This document shows positions 1 to 13,556 of a stretch of 64,000 nucleotides of DNA, piece after piece. Under the pieces are notes generated by a model, which worked only from the letters and a program-made list of their open reading frames with translations, did no database searches and was not told the DNA's origin. The translations under genes and the position numbers were made by a program. The stretch's first letter is position 1. Each line of letters begins with the position of its first letter. The DNA comes from Nyssa sinensis (Eukaryota > Streptophyta > Magnoliopsida > Cornales > Nyssaceae), in contig CM018052.1 of the NCBI GenBank assembly GCA_008638375.1, positions 21,345,071-21,409,070 of the forward strand, written 5' to 3'.

Positions 1-1080
1 TTCAGATCCGTCGATTTGAACAATGTGAATCTAATTTGAGAAATCAAAATACATTATATATTACTAGCATTTGAGTCTCATTAAATTCAAGTGTGGAATA
101 TATTTCATAGACATATGGATAATTTCATGATTTCTTTAGTATATTATATCAAAAATATAATTTTTTTAAATTTATATATTTTACTTGAATTTGATAGAAT
201 TTGAGTTTCTAGACATTTTATCAAATTCAACTCAGTTAGTATTATGCAGGATCCATTCGATTTTGACTTTTAACTTGGACCTTGACATAATTACTTGAAT
301 TTGAAATTTATTAATTTTTTACTAACAGGAAAAGTGTTTTTTTATATGTAAAATTAAAAAAAAACGTTCAGTCTATAATTGGAAAAAAAAAATACCCATA
401 TAATTTGACTCGAAAAAAAATTGAACTCATAATTTTTCTTATGAGAGTTTTGGCAAATTCAAAATTTACTATATTCGCACCAAATCAATCCGTTGACAGC
501 CTTTGTTTCATTTTCATTAAAAAATTAAAAATCAATTTGCTAAACTTTTGATTATAATAATTTCTTGGAAAAGTAGGAATATTGGAAGGCCACAATAATA
601 GCATATCAAAGATATAAAAATAGATTCCCAATAAATTCATGACAGTACCTAATGCATGCAGCTGGAGGGAACTATCCACCAACTCTTGATGTGGATTTTG
701 GAACTGTCAAGCAAACTAGCATGCTTAAAAGGAAGGAAAAGATTAATTAAGCCACTATTTGTTCTCTGAACTTTTCAAGATTTTTTCGTATTTGTTCCAT
801 TTACATATTAGCAAACTGGTATACAGGCTTATAAGTAATTAATGAATATTTATTTAGATCATATTTACCTAATTTAATCAATAAAAGAATTTGATTAATT
901 CAATAAAAATGACTATTCGATAATCACTCATATAAAAATTAATTAATTAATAATCAAGCTTCAAGTTTATTTATAAATAAAAAAAACAAATTCATGATTA
1001 TAGATATGAATATAAAATTATAAGTAAGAATTTAAAATTTAAAATTAGATTGTTTTGATTTCACTAATTTCTCAACACGA
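1..1080. other. AT-rich intergenic sequence
   Basis: Very AT-rich DNA with many short A and T runs. I see no coding pattern, no RNA gene and no recognisable transposon protein. The short open frame near 485-682 has no family resemblance and is probably chance. Confidence 0.6.
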
Positions 1081-1750
1081 TTGAAGATAAAAATAAGATT
1101 ATTAAAAAAAAATGTAAGCAATACAGAATCATCGAATTCTATTAAGAAGGAAAGAGAAAAAAGAAAGGGCAGTGGCCTACCTGGGCTTCTGCTGAACAAC
1201 GACACTCGGGTACTCCTTTTTTTTTTTTTCCTTCTCCTGCCGTTGGGTTTTTTGTTGGTCTAGTCTGGTCTTGGTTTCTCCTCTCTGTGTGGCTTCCCAA
1301 TTCTTCCTCCTCCCCGATGTGTTCCCCCTACCTTTTTTAGTTTTTAACCCTAGTGAGCGATCGAAACGACGCTTGAAAGAGAGAGAAATAGTGTCTAAGA
1401 GAGAGAGAGCGATCGAATTGGGGGTAATATAAGGAGTTATTAACGACGCCCACTGTGCGTGGCTAATAACTCCAAGCACGTTGCTAATTTTATTTCATAC
1501 GACGACGTTTCATTTAGCCCAAGTATTGGCGACTCCCATCTGTACATCACTAAATGCATCAACTATTGGCGATGTGCATGTGCGTCGCTAATAGTTTGGC
1601 ACCTATTTTTCACGCGGGAAACTAATTTTTTTATTACTTTTTTGTTATTATTAGTGACGCCCCATTGTGCGTCGTGAAAATGAACTTTCAACGACACTTG
1701 GTGTGTGTCGCTAAAAATGTGCATCACAAAAAGTAGGTTTTTTTGAAGTG
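1081..1750. mobile_element. Truncated CACTA-type transposon end
   Basis: The segment ends at 1750 in GAAGTG, which reads CACTTCAAAAAAA on the other strand, a common plant CACTA terminus. Just inside it are several diverged GACGC / GTCGCTAA subterminal repeats (about 1440-1720). The stretch GAGAGAGCGATCGAATTGGG followed by a short TATAAGG-type run (about 1400-1440) closely resembles 34145-34185, just inside the right end of the large CACTA element in this window. I therefore read it as the same kind of end from a related element. No matching left terminus was found, so the left edge is only approximate and the element is a remnant. It abuts a copia remnant on its right. Confidence 0.6.
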
Positions 1751-1759
1751 ACAAATTAT

Positions 1760-4460
1760 TTTATTTCTGGATGGTAGTATTTTTGGATGTGGTTATCTTA
1801 ATAATAATCTTTATTATTTGGGTATTTTAGATTATTCTTCATCTAATTGTTTGGTATGTGATGATAAATGGATGATTCTATTAAATGGCATACCAGATTT
1901 GGCTATATTGGTTAAGAGATGACGACTAGATTAGCTATAAAAGGCCTATTGGGGACTCTCGCTAAAGTGAGCCTATTTATGTGTGAGCCTTATTTGGCTA
2001 GAAAAAGTTGCTAAAAGCCCTTTGGGAAGGCTACTAGGGCTACTAATCCTCCAAAGTTAGTCCATTCGGATATCTACAGAATAATGAATGTGAAGGCATG
2101 CAATGATGCCTCTTATTTCCTTACCTTTATAGATGATTATTCGTGATACGGTTATGTCTATTTGATTTCTCACTGATATGAAGCTTTGGATTGCATTAAA
2201 CATTTTTTAATTGAAGTAGAGAATCAATTAAAGCAAAGATTTAAGGTCTTCTACACTAACCGAGGACACAAATATCTATTAGATCAGTTTAAGGAATTGA
2301 GTGAGGAAAAGGGGATATGTAGGCATTTGATATTAATGGTACGCCGTAACAAAATGGTGTTGTAGAACGACATAATCGTACTCTATTAGACATGGTTAGA
2401 TCGATGATGGAGCAAGACAACCTCTTAATAAGCTTTCGGGGGGGACGTTTTGTTGACCGTTGCCAACATTCTTAACCATGTGCCTTTCAAGTTAGTTCTT
2501 AAAACCCCTTATGAGCTAGGGCATGGGCAGAAGCTAGATTTGGGGCATTTATGCCCATGAGGGTCTACAGGCTATGTTCGTAATGCTTCTCATCGATATG
2601 GGAAGTTGGGCCCAAGAGCTAACAAGAATATTTTTCTTCATTACTCTGAATGTTCAAAAGGCTATATGATGCTAGGTAAACAACTTGATAAAGGAATTAC
2701 TACATTTGAGTTACGAGATGTGGATTTCATTGAGAATGATTTCCTAGGCATTGGTGAAGCCAAAACGAACCTAGAACTCTATGCGTTAGTAGATTTGGAG
2801 GAAAACTTGATTCCTTTCGACGAGGGTGTGGAATTGGTTTCGCATCCTAAAATCGCCGATGAAGATAGGAGTAATCCTCAATTTAGTGGGAGTTCTCAAA
2901 TAGATTTTCAAAAAAGTCAGGCTCGTAAGAGTAAGCGTGGAATTATCCTTCGTCGTCATTTTGAGATTAAGGGGGATACACTTACGGTTATTCTATAATA
3001 TTTAGATGGGTTTGTTTCTTTTAGTGAAACATTCTCTTTACTTATTTGTAATGAATAGATGACTATTATAAAGGAAGAAATAAGCTTTATAAGTAAGGGG
3101 ATGGATCAATTGACAAATATAAGATATGTCTTATGGCAAAAGGTTATACCCAAAAGGAGGGTATAGATTATGAAAAGACGTTCTCCCCAGTGGTAAGGTT
3201 TGTCCCTAATGGCCTAATCCTTGCGATTGTCATATATATGGATTTAAAATTTTTTCAAATGGACGTTAACATTGCTTTTCTCAATAGAGAATTGGATGAG
3301 GAAATTTATATGACTCAACTATAGGGTTTTGAAGTTCAAGGTTTGCTACCTCAAACGTTCTATTTATAGTCTCAAGTAGTTTTTTAGACAATGGTATATG
3401 AAATTTCACAAAGCCATTATAACTTATGGTTTTAAGATGATAGAAGAAGACTATTGTGTATATGTGAAATGATCCAAGAAAAGTGTCATTATACTTACAT
3501 TGTATGTTGACCACATCTTGCTTGTTGGGAATGACTTAAAAGAGATAGTCGCCACTGAAGAATGGATGTCCTCTACTTTTGAGATGAAGGATATTGGTGA
3601 AGCGAGAAAAATTTAGGAGTGAAGATTGTAAAAGATCAATCTAAGAGAATTTTTGTCCTTTCTCAAGAAACCTATATTAATAGAGTCCTTCAGAGATTCA
3701 AGATGAGTCATTCAAAGCCCATTAACACTCTTATAGAGAAATGATGCAACTTACATCTTGCTCAACGCCCAAAGATGGATGAAGAAGAGAACCAGATGTC
3801 TAAAGTACTCTATATGAATGCAGTTGGTAGTTTGATATATGCTATTTTGTGTGCTTGACTAGACATTAACTTCGCAGTTGGATTGGTTAGTCGATTCTAG
3901 AGTAATCTTGGATTAGGTTATTAGAAAGCGGTAAAGATGATTTTTTGATATCATCGACGCACCTCTGATATGATGTTATGTTACAAGGGTGGGTACTTGA
4001 GATTAAGAGGATACAACGATGCAGATTAGGCTAGCGATAAGGATGGACGCAAGTCTGCTTTAGCCTATGCAGTTTTACTTGGTGGTTGAGTAGTTTCTTG
4101 GTGTAGTAAGAAACGAGTTTGTATTGAATTATCCATAATGGAATCTGAGTACGTGGCATGTTCATTAGTAATACAAGAGTCATTTTGGTTGAGGAGATTC
4201 TTACAGCCCCTTGACATAGTGCCATCTACATTGGAGGCTATGGTCATTCATTGTGATAGTATGACAACTTTAGTATATACAAAGGATCCCAAGTACCATG
4301 GTTGAACAAAACACATTGATATTCGTTATCACTATATTTGAAATATGGTTGCGTAAGGGGAGGTAGTCTTGAGGCATATATACTTATAACCGATATGGTG
4401 GCAGACTCATTAACCAAACCCCATCCCTAGAGATATCTTTACATCACATGTTAGGAGTGT
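1760..4460 (+). mobile_element. Decayed Ty1/copia retrotransposon pol remnant
   Basis: Translated pieces in several frames follow the copia pol order. A GAG-pre-integrase-like part (about 1800-2040) includes KPFGKATRATNP. The integrase core (about 2050-2560) includes LVHSDI and FLTFIDDYS. A linker with an open frame lies at 2606-2998. Reverse transcriptase (about 3120-3720) includes AKGYTQKEGIDYEKTFSPVV and QMDVNIAFLNRELDEEIYM. RNase H-like sequence (about 4010-4390) includes SALAYAVLLGG, MESEYVA and KHIDIRYH. Integrase before reverse transcriptase is diagnostic of Ty1/copia. The catalytic YVDD box reads YVDH (about 3502-3513). Many stops and frame changes interrupt it, so it is non-functional. 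No flanking LTR pair was identified. Confidence 0.85.
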
Positions 4461-7200
4461 CAGTTTAGTTAGGTTTTGATGTACTGGAGACAATTGTTTG
4501 ACATTATATATATGATTTTTTATTTATATTGTGTTATTATTCATGTTGAGATGAATATTGTGCATATATTTCTGAAAAATGTCAATAGGTTTTGATTGAC
4601 TCTCTCACACGAGTAACTTTCTTGGCACTCGAAAAACGAACAAGACGAGACATTGAGTTCTTGACTAGTGGGAAAACTCACTTTATATGTCGCCTTGATT
4701 GGGACAAGATGAGACTATCTTTTAGAGAGTCGAACATAGAGGTTGACACACACCTCATGAAGCTTGATGGCAGTCGAATGCAAACTTTCAAACAGGTGTT
4801 AGGAGAACAACTGGTTGGAGTGTTCGGGTTAGGCACTAAGATAGTGACGAAGGGCACTGAGATAGCGACGGGAGCTAGATAACAACTAGACTAAGATTCG
4901 TGTGGCATTATATACTGTATGTGTTATTGATGTGACTTTTATAAAAGAGAGTGAACGAATGTATCATTGTTTCTTCATCATGTGAGCTTTGCGAACTTTT
5001 TTGAGTTCTAATCTGCCCTTTGTGACCTAGGACTATGTTATGAAGAGAGAGCTTGATATTATTACTTTAGCATGTTGCTAAAGAACAATGATTGAGGCGA
5101 TCTGGCAGGGCATGTGTAGGAAATCAGTTGAGTTTAATTGAATTAATGTAAGTAGCTAGGAAAAATGGTTATGTAATACACTATTATGTTGTGACTCATT
5201 CCCTGGGCGATCATGTTAGTTTCTATGTCTATCGATATGATCATAAATACAATACAGATTAGATGGTCCATGCATCGTGTTAAGATTAGTTTTCGTGAGG
5301 GATAACGGATGTTGAATCTAGTGTAACAGAATAGTCTGGGGCATAGACGAGATCAATTATGTGTGTTGTAGTAAGGTGTTAGTTTGATGGTAGCTTAATA
5401 TAGTACTCCTACCTCGATCATTCTCGTCTGGTCATACGATCCATTTTTTGTATATGGAAGGTGATGCAGAGAGCTCAGTAGTCAATTTATGTAGATGAGT
5501 GAAAGATGTTAGACATTGGGTCATGTGGACCCAAGTCCGTTTGGCATCCACAAGATTTTTGTGGATCATGATAATTATGATAAAAGTTTATATGTAACTA
5601 AAATTGTTATCCGTTTTAGTTGGCTTAACTAACTTAGACATTATCACATAAGTTTTGTGGTTATACCATTAGTTGTGGACATGGGATATAAAAACATGCG
5701 TATTGGTTAAGTGTAGTCAATCCATCCATTTTTACCTTCCCAAAATATTATTACGTGAAGTTTTAAGTGATTGCTCTCTGTGAGAATTTCCTTGGGCGAC
5801 CATCATAGTGCCTTTGGTCTTGAATCGTAGAATTGATAGAGGACTCTTACGTAGTCGATCTATTGACGATGAAGATCTCTTACAGCATTCCAAAGATCTT
5901 CGTGGTGTTATAAGAAAGTTCGTAATTAATACAAGCCACCTCTTCTACTGTTGCTGATCCGAAGAGGTAAAAGTTAAAAACCCGTTTATGTTTTATGTAT
6001 TTCCTTCAAATTTAAAAATTTGTCTAATAATATTTTCTCCAAAGATTTTCATAATAACATCATTTTGGTGAATATTTTTGGTAAGAGATATATTAATATA
6101 TAATCATTTTCTTTTTCATTTTTGGTAATTATTATTATTAACTATAATTGACCATTTTATGATTAATATTCAATAAATTCATGAACTCTAATAATTAATA
6201 AATTTTTTAAGAAACTAACTTGGTTTCATGGTAGATAATTAAAAATTCTATTACCGAATAATTAATACTTTCTTCATAAAAATTCTTTATAATTTTAATT
6301 ATTAGAGAGATAAAATAATTATATATGTACTTATATATAATATGGTTTGATAACTATATTTATTAATTTAATATAATTAAAGTTAAAAGTATTATAAATG
6401 AAAAAGATTATGACATTAGAAAACCCTTTTTTACTTGAAAGAAATTTTAGGATTTGTTTTATGACTTAAGTTGAGTATTATATATATTTTTTTTGAAAAA
6501 ACTAAAATATCATTGAAAAGTTGAATATAAAATCTGATTTTCGTATTGAAAATCATTTACATTTAAAAAACACAATTAACGAAAGTATGAAAAAAACTTA
6601 ATAATTAAAAAGAGATTGACTTTATTCTACTCAGACATGTAAAATGGGCCGGGCCAACCAATTTGAACTCCTGCAAAAAATTTAGGTTGGGCCCACCCAA
6701 GAACTTAAACCTAGGCCCAGCTGTAGGCCCTAAAAGCCTCGGGTCAAGTGGGGTTTGGGCTAACAATTGATCTCCCACATCAAGGGTTTGTGTCTCACCC
6801 TCTTCTATATATCTGCCATTAGTTTTTTAAGAAATTGTAGAAAAGAGAGTGAGGCCTCCGGACCGAATCAGGCCTGACGATGCCATAGGGCCGAGCTCGG
6901 GCTACGGTTAGGCCCACTGATGTTAAAAAGGCTTAAATTATTAAATAGGGAAGATTGAAACTTACCAATCTCATGTCAATTTATAATTATAAGTTGATGT
7001 GACAATTTCAAGATAACTACTACTCTTACTCTTATTTGAGGAAAAAGACAAATCCCAATCAACTTGGTTTGGTATAACATTTCCAACATAACTTGATCCA
7101 GATTAATTGAACATGTGTCCAATAGTTTATAAAAACATTTTTATATTAATAAAGTAATGAAACTTCTAGTTTAATACAAGTGCAAAGTCTAGTGTCCCCC
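4461..7200. other. Unassigned sequence, possibly copia 3' region then intergenic DNA
   Basis: No convincing gene. The first part (to about 5975) directly follows the copia RNase H remnant and may hold its 3' untranslated region and a decayed LTR; a TGTTAGACATTGGG start-like motif lies near 5517. I could not pair it with a second LTR or a target duplication. From about 5976 the DNA is AT-rich. A GC-richer island with GGGCCGGGCC-type motifs lies at 6645-6925. The open frame at 4592-4882 matches no family I recognise. Confidence 0.4.
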
Positions 7201-7236
7201 CAGATTGATTGGTTGAAGGCAATATGATTGCAGGTG

Positions 7237-7347
7237 TGTGGCCAGCTTCGAAGAGCTTTAGTGATGAAGGATTGGGACCCATTCCAAAATCATGGAAAGG
7301 AATCTGCCAAACTGGGGATGCTTTTAACTCATCACACTGTAACGAGT
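7237..7347 (+). pseudogene. Isolated subtilisin-like serine protease exon fragment
   Basis: One reading frame gives [20 protein letters not shown] followed by [17 protein letters not shown]. This matches the plant subtilase segment just after the catalytic Asp region, where members usually read (D/S)(T/S)GVWPES.SF.D.G.GP.P..WKG.C..G..F....CN. It starts after an AG acceptor-like ATTGCAG and ends at a GTGAGT donor-like site, so it looks like one excised exon. I did not find the Asp, His or Ser catalytic exons nearby, so it is a gene fragment and cannot make a protease. The frame hits TGA directly after the matched part. Exact ends are uncertain by a few bases. Confidence 0.75.
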
Positions 7348-7352
7348 GAGTG

Positions 7353-8368
7353 TTATATATTCTTTTCTTCTTTATCTCTCATATTTATGACTCTCTTATT
7401 CTTTCTATGGTTATTTTTAAATTTTGGGAAGAAGAATTAACTTCGGTGGTACCCGTGATCAATTTTTTTAGTATATGATTTAGGGTTGGTTGCAGCATAA
7501 AATTAATAAAATAATCGTTTTATACTCTATTAAATAATTATAAAGTCTCAAATTTTAAATATTTATAGTATATTTAAATTAAAAATATAAGATTAATAAA
7601 AGTCTAACTCTATAAAAGACCCCAAATTTTATATATTTATAGTATAACTAAATTAAAAGTATAAGATTAATAAAAATTTAACTCTACAAAAAAATTCCAC
7701 TAAGACTTCATGAAAAAAAATTTAATTCAATTAATAAAATTTTATTCAATACATAACTCTATCTTGTTGAAAAATAATTAAATTTTGTATTATAAAAGTA
7801 AAAATAATATATATATATATATAAAAAGTAAAAAATTATATTAATATTAAAAAAAAATTGCTCAGAGTTATTATTTTCTTGCTTTAAGTCTCCAATTACA
7901 TAGAGAACTCTTATATAACTCCATTTGATTGTTTAACAACTCATAATGCCTAGAAATTGCTTTTCTATCTTTTTTAAGTTTTTGTCTATGTACGAACTTA
8001 TTTACCCTCAATACTTTTGTAGGCACCTTGTGTATTATAGCACACATGTATAACGTAACAACGTTGTTGTTGAGATTTGGTCACAGTGATCACTACAATC
8101 AAACCAAGTCTATTTCTACAGAGCTTTTGACAAAATGGAACCCTTTTCTTCCAGTTTAATAAAAATTTAAAGAGAGGTTCAAGCGTGCATTTGACCTAAT
8201 GACATTATTTGTTCATTTCAAAGAAACAACTAAGGTTCAAATCTTTACAAAAATAAAGAAAGAAGGGAGTTAATAATAGTAACGAATCTAGACTATAAAT
8301 TTAGAAAGACAAAAATACAAAACATAGAATTAAAGAATCCTTTTATTGAATATCTATCTATATCTATA

Positions 8369-8411
<43 letters not shown>

Positions 8412-10040
8412 GGAGAGCTGACTCCTATTTTTTTTAAAAAAAATTTCTATAAAAATTGAGGGTAAAAAATCAAAATTTTAAAAGTTGGAAGGGAGCATTG
8501 TCCCTCCAAGTGTACATGTGGCTCTGCCTCTGACTAGTATGAATTTGAACCAATAATCTTAGCGTTTGACCTAGATTTAAAAATAAAAAAAACTAAATAA
8601 ATAAATAGACTGACTGTGCCCACCCGGCCCACAATTTTTGGGCTGAGAGGCTGAGACCATACTGGCGAGCTGGGCCTACGGAGATTCCGAGATCATTATT
8701 TGCCAAATGGACGGCTAGGATCGGGTCATCGCAACGGTCTAGTTTACAAATATTTCATCATGGATGACGGTTTCATTAGTTTATGTATATATTGTATTAT
8801 AAAATTTTTGTCATAATCTAAAACGTGCTTTACTAGACCCCACAAAAAAAAAAAAAAAAAGTTGTTTGTGTCAAACAAACAAACATAGTTAATATTAAAA
8901 TTTATAAGCACGTTCTTTTAACTGTTGACACCTAGAAGATACATGGCTTAAGTGAGACGTAATTTGCTGAAAATGACATGCATGATGCATCATTAGACCT
9001 ATTCACCAAGAGATATGTTATATATATATATATATATACACACACATACACATACATACATACACGTGTGTAATGGTAAATCCAATAAAAAAATATTGTT
9101 AATGAAGTATTACGTTAATGATGATCTATGTTTATTTATAAAAAATTATTTATTGAACTTGGTGTATTATATTTTGATTTATTATGTTAGACATGTCTAT
9201 AAACATTATAATATAATTCACATGTTTTGTCTTTGCTCAAGTTTTATTGGCCCGAGTATCCGAAAACAATGAATGAAACTAATTAATACTTCTTCGACAT
9301 ACAATTTTTCATACAAACAATTTATAATTTGGTTTTAGGTAAAAAGCAGGATATATTGGCTTAAGATAATTTGAAACCTAAATCGTCAACGCTAAGTGAG
9401 ACTTTTTTCTTTTATTTTAAAATGCAAAAAGAATTAATTTTAAATAAAATACATATTTGTACCATAGTTTTGATTAATGTTATAAATAATACTCTAATAA
9501 ATATATAAGAACATTTTTAATGCCTTTATTTCTAATATATATTTTGTAATGTAAAATAGTAAGGGTGCTATAACAATAGGAAAAATATAGATACTAAATA
9601 ACAATAAAATTATTACATAATCAAACAACACACAACAATGAAAATATTGAAATAAGACTCTAGTAATATAATTTGCAAAATATAAATTAAGTAATACAAA
9701 AAAAATACAAGTTTTTTATTTGTGCATATAATAGTAGAAAATGAGAATAATGTGAAATAGAATTTCTTTTTAGAGTGTTTATGAGGCTTTCTTAATTTGT
9801 TAGATTAAATTTTTATAAGCTTTACACTTATAATTTGAATTATATTATAACACAAAAAATTAAATTTTTTTTTATATAAATAATATCAAAATTCATTGGT
9901 TTTTTTGCTTAATGATTGAGCCACCTTGATAAAAACAAATTTCAACCATTGTCCACTATCTTCATGAGCTTGATGCAGAGCAATTAATACTGATAGAATC
10001 TAAGGAAAATTACAAAACTTAACTAATTATAATGCAGGAA
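7353..10040. other. AT-rich intergenic DNA with microsatellites
   Basis: No gene recognised. It contains simple repeats: a TA run at about 7808-7822, a TA run of roughly 37 bp at 8371-8407, a run of about 18 A at 8845-8862, and a mixed TA/CA run near 9019-9065. A moderately GC-rich stretch (about 8610-8740) has no coding signal. Confidence 0.6.
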
Positions 10041-10044
10041 CACA

Positions 10045-10046
<2 letters not shown>

Positions 10047-10138
<92 letters not shown>
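10047..10138. repeat. Long (GA)n microsatellite
   Basis: About 46 uninterrupted GA/AG dinucleotides, roughly 700 bp upstream of the dioxygenase start codon. Long GA tracts in plant promoters can bind BPC/GAGA-type factors (known). A regulatory role here is only inference. Confidence 0.95.
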
Positions 10139-10140
<2 letters not shown>

Positions 10141-10783
10141 GCTTTCATAAATAGTTCAGGAACATGGATGGTGTTTAAAGATTAAGCAAATGCAATACTT
10201 TTGATTCTTCTTGTGATAAACTAACTTTAAATTGTTATCTTGACTGATTACTTTTTTTACCGATTAACAAACTCAATTATTTAGGAAAACAAGCTTAAAC
10301 TACATAAGGCAGAAGTCAATGGTTGGAAACACCTAGATTTGTACCAAAAAGCAATTAATAAAATGAATCAAAAATACATCATTCCAAAAGTATTAAAAGG
10401 TTCTTGTAATACATGAATTCCATGCCTTTCATATAGAACAAAATGATCTTCATTTTCACCCTTTGTTCAAAAGTTTTTAATTTCCTTGAGTAAAACATTC
10501 TTTCATCTTCATAATCGATCATGACTTAATAATTAATACTTCGACATTGTTAAGTTAGAAAAATTACTCCATCTAATCATCACACCGTGTTATGGCCAAT
10601 ATTGAAAATTTATCATTCAGGCGTCATAATAAAACTTATAAATATTTAAATTACATTGGAAGTCACACGCGTGATAGATCCGTTTAATTGACTTTTAATC
10701 TTGTAAATTTCCTAATAATTTATTGGTGATATTTTATTTCTATTAATTATATTAATTTTTCAAAAGATGTACTTATTTTTTGC

Positions 10784-10793
10784 TATATAAATA
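10784..10793 (+). promoter_or_regulatory. TATA box of the dioxygenase gene
   Basis: TATATAAATA lies about 50 bp upstream of the ATG at 10842. This would place transcription start near 10815-10825 and leave a short 5' leader. Confidence 0.65.
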
Positions 10794-10841
10794 CCAGTAC
10801 TAAGGTGGTTGTATATACAAGTGCAGTTAAGTAGTGTAGCA

Positions 10842-11396
10842 ATGGCATCGTCCCAAATACAAGGGAGCTTTGAGAGTTCACTGAGCATTCAGGAGCTCGC
10901 AAAAGCACCCATTCTTGCCATACCACAGCGCTACGTTCAAGAAGATCAAGAGCCTTCCATCCTTGCGTCTGGCACTTCCTTACCGACGATCCCCTTCATT
11001 GACATGAAATGTTTGATCCCCGGAGAAGCCAAAGATTATGAACTAGAGAAGTTGCACTCCACATGCAAAGAATGGGGCATCTTTCAGGTATTATCTCAAA
11101 AAAAAATTTACGTTGAATGTTCAAGTTCTGTTTGTATTATTATTTGATTATATCGGGGCAGATAAATTTACAGCATAATAATTTGGCATAAACTTTGTAT
11201 GTGTGTGTGTGTATGTATACGCACATATACAAGGAAGAAGAGAAAGAAGATGATGAAAGAGTTATTAGGGTTACGCCTTATTGATCCTCATCTTTCAATT
11301 GCACCTACCTAACGCACAAGCCTTTTATTTATTTATTTATTTTTGTGTGTGTGTGTGTGTGTGTAATTAGGAATAGTTAGCCTAGTTTCCCACAAA

Positions 11397-11429
<33 letters not shown>

Positions 11430-11751
11430 GAAAATAAATTTAAAAAATTCATAATATATATAAGTAGCAGTTTTGATTATTTATGTTTGTTTACTTATAG
11501 CTTGTGAATCATGGAGTTAGCTCTTCGTTGGTGGAGAAACTGAAATATGAGATTGAAGAATTTTACAATCTTCCTTTGGAAGAGAAAATGAGATACAAGC
11601 TAAGACCAGGTGATGTTGAAGGGTATGGACAAACCATGCTCAACTCCCAAGCTCAAAAAGTTGAATGGGCAGATAGGTTTTATATGATTACCAACCCTAT
11701 CCATAAAAGAAAGCCCTACCTCTTGCCAGAGCTCCCTTCATCACTTAGGTG

Positions 11752-11800
<49 letters not shown>

Positions 11801-12989
11801 ATTTTACTCCAACGTAATTTCCTAGTTATTTTTCAGATACGTGTTATTTTTTTTTAAAAAAAATACTTCACTTTGTTGAATATATTTGCAGTGTTGAATA
11901 ATTTATTCCTGATTATGATAATAAATTTTGATCTAAAATATCTCTTTTGAAAAAAATCTTCTATAAACGTCTTCGGTATAAAAAAAAAAAAGGGCAGTTG
12001 AACAAAAATTTTGATTTAAGAGATGTTCTTCAAGGAAGAAAACGAGTTTAGAAAATAAGTATAAAAACCAAGTAAGGCTAAAAAAAAAAAAAGATTTAAA
12101 AACACATGCTTACTATTAAAAACTCATATTTCACCTATCAAAAGAATAGACATGGGTATATTTCATCTTTTCATCTTCACTGCAGAGATACCTTGGAGTC
12201 TTACTTCTCAGAGTTGCAGAAAATTGCCATGACACTTCTTGGATTAATGGGAAAGGCTCTAAAGATTGAGAAGAGAGAGGTTGAAGAGATGTTTGAAGAT
12301 GGGATGCAATCAGTGAGGATAACTTACTATCCTCCATGTCCTCAACCAGAGCTGGCTGTGGGCCTTAGGCCGCACTCTGATGCGACTGGCATCACCATCC
12401 TTCTCCAAGTCAATAGCGTGGAAGGTTTCGAGGTTAAAAAAGATGGAGTTTGGATTCCTGTGAACATCCTCCCAGAGGCTTTTGTAGTGAACGTAGGAGA
12501 TATTATGGAGGTGATCTTTCTCCCTCACTCTCTCTTGCTCTCCAAATAGATTAAATAAATGTCGTAATAAACAGAATCTAGAAACCCAACCCATAATCTT
12601 CAGAATTTCCATTTTTTAATCTCTGGTTGAACGTGTATATTCAAACATGTTAGGTGCTTTCCAGCATGTCATGCAGGATTCAACATCTGCAACAAAATGA
12701 AGTTTTTCTTATTTATTTGTATAACAGATTTTTTAAATAATTTTTTCACTTTTAGTCACATGAATTTAATATAGTCGACACTGTTATACTCACTCCATTT
12801 CTTTTTGTTACCACATATATATTGCTAGCTAGGCACGATAAATGAGCATAGTTACTTTATTCTTGAATTATTATCTCGTGTAATCGCTCCTTTAAAAAAA
12901 AATATTATATCTGACAATTTTATTTATTAAAATGAGTCCCATTTTCATGCATCTAAAAATAAAAAAATTTATTAAAAAAATCTGTTTAT

Positions 12990-13023
<34 letters not shown>

Positions 13024-13523
13024 TGCATCACTCCGACATCGCTCCACTCCGGTAATAAATTCTCAATTTTCATTTGTGGTGTTTTAAGCGCATGTCACAT
13101 TATTTCTGTTCAATTATTTATTAACAAATGCAAGATGCAAATTGTATCAAAGGTCCTATTGAAAAAATTGGAGAAAAACTATTCTAGTCTGCATCACTTT
13201 TCAAAAAATACCATGTTTGTTCAACTTGCATTAACATTTTCAAAATTAATATTCATATAGTAATCCAAAATTAATATGACAAGAATTACAATTTTATATT
13301 GGAGAAAGAAGAGAAGAGACTTCCCAATAAAATGAGCAATCTACTTATATAGCATATAAAATTCATTCAGCCAATATTCAGCATATACGCATGGCCTCTA
13401 CTTTTCTTTTTCCCTTTTTCTTTTAGTGGTTGTGATACACAACAGAAGGTAGCATCACTCTTCGAAACTATCATTTTCAAACCCCAATGGAGGTCAGAGT
13501 CAATCCCACAATCCAAGTGGGTT

Positions 13524-13556
<33 letters not shown>

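Noticed and set aside
4592..4882. 96-codon open frame after the copia remnant
   Set aside because: No family resemblance; probably chance reading through the repeat 3' region.
6773..6812. TCCCACATC followed about 24 bp later by TATATAT, like a plant U6-type snRNA promoter
   Set aside because: No U6 or other snRNA sequence follows, the upstream element is imperfect, and such motifs recur in plant repeats.
13367..13549. Frame starting MCVCVCVC on the minus strand
   Set aside because: Translation of a CA microsatellite within intron 3 of the dioxygenase gene.
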